Of a DNA stretch of 64,000 bases, positions 38,127-49,502 are shown piece after piece; within the stretch, counting starts at the first letter, position 1; every line of letters starts with the position of its first letter. The notes under the pieces were generated by a model, which made no database searches, was not told where the DNA came from, and saw only the letters and a list, made by a program, of their open reading frames with translations. Origin of the DNA: Circinella umbellata (lineage: Eukaryota; Mucoromycota; Mucoromycetes; Mucorales; Lichtheimiaceae); assembly GCA_025093555.1 (NCBI GenBank), contig JAIWNF010000002.1, forward strand, positions 1,364,001 through 1,428,000, in the 5' to 3' direction. Both the position numbers and the translations under genes were made by a program.

Positions 38127-40004
38127 ATGGCTATCACCACTTTATCTGATTTATCAAAAAAGACAACTACTTTTCATTCTTCTTCACCACAACATGATAA
38201 TAATAAAAGCGAATGGGATCAGGTAAAATAAAATAGTAATAGGTTACTTTGATTTTTTTTTATTAATTATCAAAAACCAGCATTTTACATTGATAAAATA
38301 ACATGATTAATAACAACAAGACATTATTATTTTTTCATTTAGATCGATGCCTGGCTTCATGATCTTTATCCCGTCAACATGCCATTATTTGAAAAAGACG
38401 AATGTAATTTACATAGTTTACGACAATTACATAAAAAGACTGAAGAAGCAAATAATATCATGGAACTCGTATTGAATACTCAACGACAACTAAGCGATGA
38501 TAACGCACGACAAGGTATACCAATTGTTATATGCATATGACGTCAATAATAATGATTTTAGAGAAAAAAGAAATTAACCCCTGAGACATGGCTTAAATTT
38601 TTTTCCATATTATCACCAAATCACCATCATCCCTTTCATTAGCCGCTATGTGGCAAGAAAAGTTAGATGCGCTTGAAGTTAGTAGATCATCCATGTCCAC
38701 GCAAGGAACACGTGCATTAGACGCACTAGGACTTCTTGCTGTACGTTTGGGAATTGAAGATACGTCATTGAGCAGGTAATTATTATTTCTTTCTCGTCAT
38801 TATTCATTATCATTCATTTTATTTTATATTTCTCCGTTTCAAACTAATAATCGTATTTGATAATATAATAGTTATCATACAGCATTAGCTCAACTGACAA
38901 TTGAAACAATGGATGCTTCCTTAGAAGAAAAGGAGATCCAAGAAACTGAGTATGTTCTGCAAAATCGGATTCAGAACGCGGAAGATGAATTAAACAAGAT
39001 GAAAGGGTGAGCATAAAGAGTGGACTCGGCTATATGTACTTATATATTCATATATTTTTTTATGGGTCTCACTGAATTGATTATTATTTATCATTATTAT
39101 GTTATATACTCCCTGTTTGATTTGCTGACAAAAATCGTTTATCTGTTCTCTCCTAATCCCCCTCTTTTTTTTTTATTATTATTTCAACCCCCATGGTGTA
39201 ATTCTACTCTCTCTTTTTTTTAGCATTCTATCTAGTATAAAACAACGACATGAAGCTGGTAGTCATTGGAGTGATCAAGACATACATTCAATGGAACAAC
39301 AAAATAAAGAACTGAAAAATGTTTATGCAAAAACGCAGGTATGTATTTATAAATATATAATAGGATATGTTCAAGGGGAAGACAATGTTATGGAAAAAAA
39401 TACATCTGCAAAGATTCTTTCTTTAGGTCAAAAAGCATTAATTTTAATAAAATTAAATAATATGTAGAATGATTTTGATGCATTAGAGATTGAACAACAT
39501 GAATTAAGATTGGATGCTATAAAGAAATTAGAACAAGAGATGACTTCTTTAGAAGCAATCTTGGCAGAAAAAAATGGAATGGTGGATAATTATGGCAATT
39601 TACCATCTGTAAGTTATATATTTGTCAATCTCGGCTGTATTTCCTTTTATTATTTATGGGCCATTTTTCTCGGTCAAATCCACTCCCTTTCCTTTTCCGC
39701 ACCCCTTTTGTTTTGAAACGAGAAAGTACTTCGAACTTATTTTTTCATTTGTTTATTTAGGATATGGTTTTAGCATCATTGAAGATTCAAGATGCACAGG
39801 ATCAATTTGTAAGTTGCTTTTATTTTAAAAACAAAGCAGGGAGAATATTCGAGAAATTTGTTTATGTCATAGAAATCTCCTTCTATACCTATTTTTTAAA
39901 ATGCTTTAGTAATTGGTTATTTACTTATATGCATTTAATAATAGAATAACTTGGGTCGGGAACGAGAGCAATTACTTGCTGACATTGCTGACAACGTGCG
40001 CTGA
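38127..40004 (+). CDS. HAUS1: Augmin complex subunit 1-like (HAUS1)
   Basis: Eight exons, 38127-38222, 38343-38514, 38643-38775, 38872-39006, 39224-39338, 39468-39608, 39761-39808 and 39945-40004, all in phase, 299 residues. The N-terminal WDQIDAWLHDLYPVNMPLFE and TRALDALGLLAVRLGIEDTS match the HAUS1 head. The remainder is coiled coil (DASLEEKEIQETEYVLQNRI). The C-terminal block NYGNLPSDMVLASLKIQDAQ corresponds to the conserved Y-L-P-LA-KI-EA motif of HAUS1, whose human member has 278 residues. Augmin recruits gamma-tubulin to existing microtubules to nucleate spindle branches. The complex is absent from model yeasts, so its presence is informative. Identification rests on motif recall, not alignment. 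Confidence 0.72.
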
Positions 40005-42209
40005 AAATAATAATAATAATCACCACATGCATTCATTCGATTTCCTATTATCAAAAACAATACGTACATAATATACACCTTCTGTAATTCTTTTTACAAA
40101 ACACACAAATCTCTTTCAACATAGCATATAGTCTCTCTCACAACACATGCGCACACTCACCATTCATAATATATATATATATACTACACTACATAGCACT
40201 ATCAATCATTTTTATACCCCTCCTCTCACTTCATTCAGACACACACATATACACACAATATCTATTGTACTAATTTTTTTTTCTCTTCTGCCATGATGTT
40301 ACAATATCTAACCAATCTTCACGTTTTCCCACATATAAGCATATATACATACTAGCACGTTCGTTTTATCTCTTACACTTTTTTTTTTTTTTTTCAAAAA
40401 TCACATGTATGGTTAATTCAGACACTACTAGTAGATTAATATTATCGCCATATTTTCATTATCATTATCATTATAGTAATAAAAGAAATACAAACATAAA
40501 ATTATCTTTTTCTTTGTTTGGTTCGAGAACCCTTTTTTTTCTCTTGGTTAATTAGTGTATGATCTTGGTGTTGTACAAAAATTAGATTCATTCCTTGGAT
40601 CCGCATAAATAAAGGAACTAATTTGTTGGGCATAATTGAAATATTTTTATGACACACAACCAATGAAATTAAGCCACTTTTTGTCTTTTGTTAATGAAAT
40701 TAGTAGATAAAGTAAAATTTGTTATACGGCTACTTCCTTATTTTTATTTTTTAAAAAAGAACAACCATACATATAGTGAGTAACATATGGACATTCTATA
40801 TCTCCTTATAATATTCCAATTACAGCTAAAAAATCTACGTCATATAATTCTGATTTTGGAAAAATCACGTAAATAAGGAGTTTACGCTCGAGTACTTCAT
40901 AATCAAAAACCTTTCCCTTGCCTTTCTCCTTCTCCGTTCTCCTTTCTCTTACAAATTCCAAAATAACAAATCTATACGAATTAAATTACCTTTATTATTA
41001 CCTTTTAACCATGCAAAAATAAATTAAAAAAGGAAAGGCGCGAGAAACAATAGATTCTTCTTCATTGAATATATAAGGAAAATTTTTGATCATTCATTAC
41101 TTCTTAATAAAATAAAATGAATATGTTCTTAAGGTGGTGAAATTTTATTGTTTTCATATGTCAATCAAGAGAGTATACTATTAGCATTAAGTTAGTCTAT
41201 CTTGTGAATCAATAATAAAAATTATATTTAATAAACTAATACAGTATTACTTTATGCTACCAGTAATTTTCTTAATTGTTAAAAGATAAATATTTTACTA
41301 GATTGTTCGTGAGACGTCTAATTTTTAATAGATAGAAAAGTATCAAAAAGTTAGTTTTTAGTAATAATATTAATATTAGTAATAATGCGAGATCGACAAG
41401 TACAATAGTCGAAAAACAACTTATTTGATGGCCTAGAACATACCACATTACGTAATTTTTAATTAAAAGATATAACACAACACCAGTGAGACCTTTTTAT
41501 TTAACACCAATGTCTATAGATAATAATAGTTGACAGCTGGTATTAACTTTTGAAGCAATTGAACTATGTTTTTTTTTTCAAACTGCTGAAAAGAACAATT
41601 GACTTTTTTCTACATACCTTCTCATAAGTGTTGATATGTTATTTGGTAGTCGTCTATAAAACTTGGGATGTAATTTTTTTTTTGGTCAAGTCAATTTATA
41701 TCAATTGATATACTATACTTTATTAGTACTTACCTGCTCTATAGATATTACATATGTATCAAATCATATCTTATAACGTTGCCAATAGCACACTACTACT
41801 GTATGTACATGATACAGATGATTTAGAAGTAGAATGCGTTTATTTTTTATCAAGTTACAAATGCGAAAAAAAAGTATCTACAAACCAGAAAGCTCCCTCT
41901 TTTCACGTAATATTCTGGTTTCCCTGGCTTGTTTTTCTGTGGCAGAAGATTAATATATTGTATAGAGAAGAAAAAAAATTAACATGGTTTAGTGTTTGTA
42001 AAGTAATGGTACAAATATAAGTGACAACGATGATGTGGTTATATGTCCAATAAACGATTTTACTGAATTATACTTGATGCATAATATATTAGCTTAAATA
42101 ATTTTTTGCATATCCAAATCCAGATTTGGACACCTAAAATTCGAAGTCAGGGTTTTGATTACGTCTTTATCAAACTTCCTTCAAAAAAAGTATAACCAAA
42201 ACCCTTAAC
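40005..42209. other. Intergenic, no gene seen
   Basis: 2.2 kb of AT-rich sequence with C/T-rich 3' flank near 40130-40260. A frame at 41754-42020 (88 codons) was judged chance. No RNA gene recognised. Confidence 0.5.
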
Positions 42210-43470
42210 ATGGATACTTTTGTTGCTGTTCCTTCTTTTAATCCCGAGAAATTAGCTGATTCGACACTTATTTTAGTAGGTAGTTTGATTATTTTAAATC
42301 CCATTTCAAATTATATGATGCTAATGCATGAATATATATGTTAGCCATCGGTTTCAATCGGCAATGTTCCGCAACTAGCTTGTGATCTCGTAATTAATAC
42401 ACTTCAACCAGACCGTGTTGGATTTATTTCTAATGAGGCCGTTATGCCTATTGCTGGACCACGTGAAAATGGTTCAGGTGTTTCACTCGCCGTTGAAGGT
42501 ATATTTATAAGAAACAATTTTCTACTGAACATTTTTATCTCGTCAGCAACAACAGCTACTTAAAAAAATAATTGTATATCTTCATATGCATATATAAATA
42601 TATTTTTGTAGTATTTCAAACAAAAGATCAACAATGGACCATTGTACAACAAAGAGCCCCTACATTTAAAGTGGGTAAGCCCCCCTCCCCTTATACAACT
42701 CTTTTTTCCTTTGTGTATATAATCAAAAACATTAAATTTTATACCCAAAAAACAACAATAATTAGGGTACACGACGACAATATATTCGTGATTTAGTCGC
42801 GTTTATTCAAAAATATCGATTCGGACGCGTTATTATTTTAACAAGTGCCGATGCAAGCTTACGGAACGATTTACAAATTACTAGGTACTATTATTACTAT
42901 TATTATATATTCTGATGTGAATAGGCGACTGAAAATTTATATATGTATTCGTAGTGCAACACCTTTTCGATATATTGGTTCTTCAGTAAATGGTATCACT
43001 GAACTGGAAGATGAAGAGCTTCTCCATGGTACTGGTATTGGAAAGTCACTTTATAAATTGTTGACAGAAGCTCAAGTACCAACTACAATGATTATCATGT
43101 TTGCTTTGGAAGGAGGTAAAAAGAGATTACGAATCTGAAAAAAAAAGGAACGGTATTTTATGATGGATGATTGATGATACTAATAATTAAAATTTTGTAT
43201 TTTATTTTAGATAATGTTTCTGACAGTTTTCATTTAGCTGATGTATTCAACAAAGCAACCGAAATTCGTAAATCAATCGAAGGTTAGTGATCAATGGTGT
43301 CATAGTGGTGAATTTAATAAGAATCGTTGCCATGTGGATATATATATATATATATATATATATTATTAATACAATTATTTCGATCCATGAAAAAAATAGG
43401 ACCATGGACACCACCTAAAAGTTGGGATTATCTCTTTGGTACGCCAGTAAATTCAGCCATGTACCAATAA
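42210..43470 (+). CDS. PSMG2: Proteasome assembly chaperone 2 (PSMG2/Pba2-like)
   Basis: Seven exons, 42210-42275, 42345-42498, 42612-42670, 42766-42884, 42955-43115, 43211-43282 and 43400-43470, in phase, 233 residues. Characteristic blocks are LILPSVSIGNVPQLACDLVI, VGFISNEAVMPIAGP, LQTRAP-like VQQRAPTFK, VIILTSADASLRND, and a C-terminal WTPPKSWDYLFGTPVN. The length is close to that of human PAC2 (264). The family protein pairs with PAC1 to guide assembly of the proteasome alpha ring and block premature maturation. No oddity is seen. It is separated from the HAUS1-like gene by 2.2 kb. Confidence 0.88.
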
Positions 43471-44692
43471 TAGCTTTTATACGATAACAATTAAAAAAAA
43501 AGACTTTTCTATTCTCTAATAAATTTACATTGGGTGATGTAATTTGATATGTTGACAGAATGATGGTGGTGATTGATTAGGGATTGTAATTTTTGTCCCT
43601 TCTTAAAATCCATTCCTTAAGATTTCTAATCTATTGAAAATTTTGTCTATATCGATACGGTGAGATAAACAAGAAGCACAATGTGAAGTATATATATAAA
43701 GAAAACCGATATAAGATGACTTCCGCTGTTGATTCCTATTATAATAGAATAATCCGTCATCACTACTTACGAAGCGATTGTTACGCTGTCATTTCCTTCT
43801 TTTTTGTCTGTTTTAGTTATGAGTAATGAAGAAATAAACATTATTTTTCATGGTTGTTATGTGTGTTCCAACCATGCCAACAGAGGCAATCATTGAAGCA
43901 CTTGCAAATAACTATTACAAGCACAAGTTACTAAAACATATAAATTATATAGAATTGTGAATTAGAATAACTAGATAGAAAAGAATAACCAGTTAATAAT
44001 TTTTTTTTCAAAATGAGTGAATATCACCAACATCTGACGATACTAAATCCATCATAACATCTATTGTTGAATGTGGTATATATACTTCATTGTCAGTGAA
44101 ATGGTTTACCTGCATTCGTTTCCAGAGATATAAGATACCAATTGAATTAAATATCATAATGAATACAAGCCTTTTGTCAGCGACATGTGCTTTAAAGAAT
44201 AGAGATGGGTGTATTTTATTCTTTCGCAATACAAAATTGAATCTTAAACATAATATGTATTTCAGGTACCATTCTAGGGAAGAATAAATGATTGAATAAT
44301 AAGTGGTATATAGCCTTATGAGTATCTCTTGCCTATTCCATCCAGTGTAACATTTGTATATATATCCACGTAAAAACTTCTTGTAAATACATTATATTGA
44401 AACAACGGCATTTATATATATTAACCAAGTCGCCGATGGCAACTGTTAAGAAAAAACCAGACACACTCTCTTTCGTTTGTTCCTCACTTCATCGATATAA
44501 ACATTTAATATCCAAGAAACTAAAGAACCAAGAAAATTTATATTAAAGAAAAGAATTGCCATCATAATCGCCCAGCCAATCATTAGGAAAAATCCTGAGT
44601 ATGACCGAGTCTCGGGATGACCTTTATGCATAAAGCTCATAGCTTTCCCGCGCTTTTTTCTTTTTCCTTATCATTTTTCTCGTGCTTTTATT
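43471..44692. other. Intergenic with unproven minus-strand membrane ORF
   Basis: Contains two hydrophobic minus-strand frames: 44640-44446 (ATG start, MSFMHKGHPETRSYSGF, one strong membrane helix) and an open stretch 44272-44008 preceded by an acceptor and followed by a donor ATGCAG|GTAAAC. They could be exons of a small membrane protein divergent from the first M20 gene, but I could not find a phase-compatible splice linking them. Treated as unresolved. Confidence 0.35.
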
Positions 44693-45490
44693 ATGACCAC
44701 TTCTAATATTATTGAACAAGTGATTACACAAGCCATTGAAAATGTCAATGATGAATTACGTGACATTAGTTTGAAGGTAATAAACAACATTAAATCTCCA
44801 ATTTGAAAAAAAACACCATAAAGAAAAAGAATGTCCTTTTTTAATTATACAAAGGAGCAAAAAAAAAAGACATGATGATTAATAAACTTTTACCTTCTTT
44901 TTTCTTTATATACACAGATTCATGACAACCCTGAGTTGTCCAACAAAGAATATGATGCACATGCTTTACTCACTGACTATTTGGAAAAGAAAGGTTTTAT
45001 TGTATCGAGAACAGTAGCGGGATTAAAAACAGCTTTTCTTGCCGAATATGCAAATAGTTCAAATGGTCGAAGAGTAGGATTCTGTAGTGAATATGATGCA
45101 TTACCTGGGTAACGAATAGTAATAGAAATAATAAATAATATAGAAATATGTGTCGAGTAATACTATATATCTTTGTAAAGTTAACATTTAGATGGATGGG
45201 GGGTTTTGAAATATTATGATAGCATTGGACATGGTTGCGGACATAATTTGATTAGTATTACTGGTCTTGCTTGTGCTATTGCATTCAAAGCATTATTGGA
45301 TCAAAACCTGATCCAAGGGAAAGTCGTGCTTTTTGGAACTCCAGCAGAAGAAGAAACAGAAGGAAAAGTGGTCATGGTGAATAAAGGCGAATTTCAAAAA
45401 CGTGTTGATTATGCATTAATGTTGTAAGAATTTATTTATAATACATAGACTATATACATAATCAAATATGAACATTCCTTAAAATTAGCT

Positions 45491-45522
<32 letters not shown>

Positions 45523-46762
45523 GTTATCTTTCTTTTTATTATATATAGGCATCCTTATCCTTATGATTTAAATTATTGTAATATGTTGGCATTGGATATT
45601 GGTATCATTGAATTCTTTGGTAAGGCATCTCATGCTGGTATGAAACCATGGGAAGGAATAAATGCTCTGGATGCATTTATGCAAGGCTGGAATAATATGT
45701 CAATGTTAAGACAGCAAACGTTGACAAGTAACAGGTTGGGAAGTAGTTAATTTATTGGGATACTGAATGTACCATGCGCTATATCATGGGGTAGTTACTA
45801 ATGGATTAATATACATATATAGAATTCACGGTATTATTTTGGAAGGTGGAAAATCGGTAACTAATATATAAACTGTTAAAGGAATGTATAGATATATACT
45901 AATATTATTTTACCAAAATACTTGAAGCCAAATGTTATTCCAGGTAAGTTTTATTATGAGAAAAAAGAATATCATTGTAGAAGCTTATATATATTACACG
46001 CAAGATATTGATTATATATATATATATACTATAATAGATTATGTTTCAGGAAAGTTTGTAGCGCGTTCTCTCAAATATGATCAATTAGTTGAACTCAAGC
46101 AAAAGCTGGAAAATTGTTTCCAATCGGCAGCAGATGCAACTGGATGCAAGGTTAAAATTACTTGGGACAAGAATGGTGAAGTGAAAGGTAGCAAAAAAAG
46201 GTTGAAACTGTCTATAACCAGTAAAATAGACACGTCTCATATAATAGATAATAACAGATATCATTTAACTCTAAAATGATAACACAACAACATTATATAT
46301 AGACGTGTTTATGAATGATACATTGACCGACACTTACATTGACTATATGAAACAAGAAAATGTGGATATTTTACCTCGAGTTGAAGAAGAAAAGATATTG
46401 ACAGGCAGTACTGACTTTGGAAATGTGACAGCAGTTATTCCTGCTACTCATCCACAGTATGTAAAAATAAGAAAAAAAATGAATGGAATAATAGATTTGA
46501 TATCATTGGGTATAAAAATGCAGGAATATTCATGAGTGACACATAAACTAAAATATATATATTATCTGTTATTCTTAGTTTTGGTATCGGAATCGATGCA
46601 CCTATTCATTCTATCAAGTTCACAGAAGCCGCGCGCACGGAAACTGCTCATCATCATGCTATTCGAGCTTCACGATGCCTTGCTAAAGCAGCAGCAAAGG
46701 CTTTTGTTGATGATGAATTGTACCAACAAATGGTTACTGATTTCAAAAAAGGAAAACAATAA
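44693..46762 (+). CDS. M20 family metallo-amidohydrolase, copy 1
   Basis: Nine exons (44693-44776, 44918-45108, 45223-45423, 45549-45734, 45823-45856, 45928-45943, 46038-46187, 46303-46456, 46579-46762), in phase, 399 residues. The M20 signatures are HDNPELSNKEYDAHALLTDY, SEYDALPGIGHGCGHN with metal-binding Asp and His, TPAEEETEGK with catalytic and zinc Glu, FFGKASHAGMKPWEGINALD of the dimerisation domain, and the last ligand region TDFGNVTAVIPATHP. No signal peptide, so it is cytosolic. It resembles PM20D2/AbgB-type dipeptidases and amidohydrolases acting on acylated amino acids or dipeptides; the substrate is unknown. A 16-bp exon is conserved with copy 2. Copy 2 lies 579 bp downstream on the same strand. 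Confidence 0.92.
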
Positions 46763-47341
46763 TAACTGCCCATTGTCTTATAATAAAATAAATTCGCTTA
46801 GTACATTATTACTAGCTATAGTAGTTTGCTTACGCTTTATTTACATCATTCAAATAATAAAGTAATTTTAAGGTTTTCACTCAGAGCTCTTTTCTGAGAT
46901 TAACTTTATAAAACCGTAATTTGTCGTTACTCTTTTTTTCCTTTTTTAACTCTCCATTCAAGACAATCAAGAACCTGAAACATTATAAATACTATAAAAT
47001 TATATATTTATAATCTATATTTAATGTGTATATTCAGAATTATGTTAATATATGTATTAAAATAATTCACTATGACAATTACCCAGAAACCTTGACATAA
47101 TGATGATCTCCGGTACATCGGACAACACCTCTGCATTATCCTTATCGGATGTCTAAGTTTATTGTAGTACACATTCTGCACCACCGACGAAACGGGCAAG
47201 CAAAGAGTGTTTATTCCGATGCAAAAAATGCTATGGCAATATGTATAAAAAGAAAAGGCAGGGTCCTCCTGCCGTGGTTGAAAAAAAAAGTCTCTTCTCT
47301 TTTTCACATACACTAACTCTTCTATTTATTTTTTTCAAGAT
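46763..47341. other. Intergenic between the tandem M20 genes
   Basis: Terminator and promoter space between the paralogs. A 101-codon minus-strand frame (47008-47313) is not supported by any recognised motif. Confidence 0.5.
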
Positions 47342-49502
47342 ATGAACTCAACAGTCGACAAAGTTATAACTGACACTATTAACGGTCTTGATTCCGAACT
47401 TCGTGAAATTAGTCTTAAGGTTTTACTTTTACTTGTTTATTTTTTATTCTCTGTTTTTTTTTTGTTCAGTCATCACTACTTTCCAATGAACAGTGAACTT
47501 AATTGTTTAATGAATGAACAAACGGTATAGATTCACGAGAATCCCGAACTTGGAGAACATGAGTTCAAAGCTTCTCGGTTATTAACCGAGTACCTCGAAA
47601 ACAAAGGCTTTCAAGTAACGCGTGGACCAGCTGGTATGCCTACAGCGTTTATTGCCGAATATTCAAACGGTGAAGGTCGTCGTGTGGGATTTTGTTCTGA
47701 ATATGATGCATTACCAGGGTAACCAAAAAAAAAAAAAGCGGGAGAAAATTTCGTATCACCTAAATTAAAGTAATGGATGGGTGTAATGATGATAAGTTCA
47801 TTGATAGACTTGAATGATTCTTATATATATTAGTGTTGGACATGCCTGTGGACATAACTTAATTGCTGGTAATATAATGAAGAAAAATCTCGTTTTATGA
47901 TAAATCCTTTTCATGCGATCTTCTTTTAACAACTGTTTATTCTTTTTTTTAAATATACCTATATATATATATATATATAGTGAGTGGCCTTGCTTGTGCA
48001 ATTGCTACTAAAGCGCTCTTAGAACAAAACTTGATAAAGGGATCCGTTGTTTTATATGGTAAAGATTGTTTTTTTTTCTTTGTTAAGTTGTATATCAATG
48101 TATTCATTTGGATTTGTTTTTTGCTCTGTTTAATTATGATGTTGCCGATCATACAAAAACAGGTACACCTGCAGAGGAATCAACTTCCGGTAAAATTCAA
48201 TTTGTTCAACATAATGAAATTAAAAGCCGTGTAGACTTTGCTATGATGTTGTAAGTTTCTAGTTTACTATCTAATTACTATTATAAATATATTTCTTTTC
48301 TAACTAATTCAAAACATCTATTTTAAACTATTTTTTTTATAATAATTATAATAATTAGACATCCTGGACCCAGTAATGGAATGTTCATGAAATTACTCGC
48401 ATTAGATATGCTTAAAGTGGAATTTTTTGGCAAAGCATCTCATGCTGGTATGAAGCCATGGGATGGAATAAATGCTTTGGACGCTTTTATGCAGGGCTGG
48501 AATAATATTGCCATGTTGAGACAGCAAACATTGACGAGTAACAGGTATGCATTATCAATTTTTTGTTTATTTGTTTATTTGGAATACAAAGACTAATTGG
48601 ACTTACACTATATATATAAGAATTCATGGTATCGTTTTGGAAGGTGGAAAATCAGTAAGTTAAAATAAATTAAATAATTCAATTTGTTAAATATGTATAT
48701 TGATAAATAATTTTTCTAAAAAATAAATATTGTTTTACAGGCCAATGTCATTCCAGGTTTGTACAACAAAAAAAACATTTTTGCTATATTCTTCTTCCTC
48801 TAGTTGAAAAACGACATGGTCATATCTAACAATTAATTTTATATATAATGAAAAGATTATGCTTCTGGAAAGTTTTATTGTCGCTCTATTACACGTACTG
48901 AATTGGCTGAGCTTAAGCCTAAAGTTGAAAATTGTTTCAAGGCAGCTGCTGGTGCTACTGGATGTGAAGTGAAGTTGACTTGGGCCTCCTATGGTGCAAT
49001 AGATGGTAATTTTACAGTATATAAAAAAAATAATGCTCACATAAACTCAACATCATAAAAATATGCTTCATTTTTTTTTTGTAGATGTATTCCAAAATGA
49101 AGCATTGGCTCATCGGTTTATTGATTATATGAAACAAGTTGGATCACCATTCCTCCCTCGATCAGAAGAAGAAAAGATGGTTAGCGGTTCAACAGATTTT
49201 GGAAATATCAGCTGGGAAGGTTAGTAACATATATAAGTTCAAAATATATCACATAATGATCATAATAGTGTTGTTGATCCAAAACTTTTTTGTTAGTTCC
49301 ATCAATTCATCCTGGTTTCGATATTGGTACAGTAGCCGCAAATCATACTAAAGAATTTGCAGAACAAGCAGCTACTATGAAAGCACATCATTGTGCAATT
49401 CGAGCAGCCATGTGTCTGTCACGTACAGCTGCCAGCGTATTCCTCGATGATGAATTATATGAGAATGCTGTTGCGACTTTTAAGAGTGGTAAACATCACT
49501 AA
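47342..49502 (+). CDS. M20 family metallo-amidohydrolase, copy 2
   Basis: Eleven exons (47342-47419, 47531-47718, 47834-47868, 47981-48058, 48163-48250, 48359-48544, 48621-48654, 48741-48756, 48856-49005, 49085-49219, 49297-49502), in phase, 397 residues. The same M20 signatures are present: HENPELGEHEFKASRLLTEY, SEYDALPGVGHACGHN, TPAEESTSGK, HPGPSNGMFMKLLALDMLKV, FFGKASHAGMKPWDGINALD and TDFGNISWEVPSIHPGFDIG. It has two introns absent from copy 1 (after LIA and after VVLY) and a shifted last intron. It is diverged enough from copy 1, mainly after the active-site block, to suggest a different substrate. Both genes look functional. Confidence 0.92.

Noticed and set aside
41754..42020. 88-codon frame upstream of the PSMG2-like gene
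   Set aside because: No motif, no splice extension, and located in ordinary AT-rich intergenic sequence.
47008..47313. 101-codon minus-strand frame between the M20 genes
   Set aside because: Overlaps promoter space of copy 2 and has no recognisable feature.
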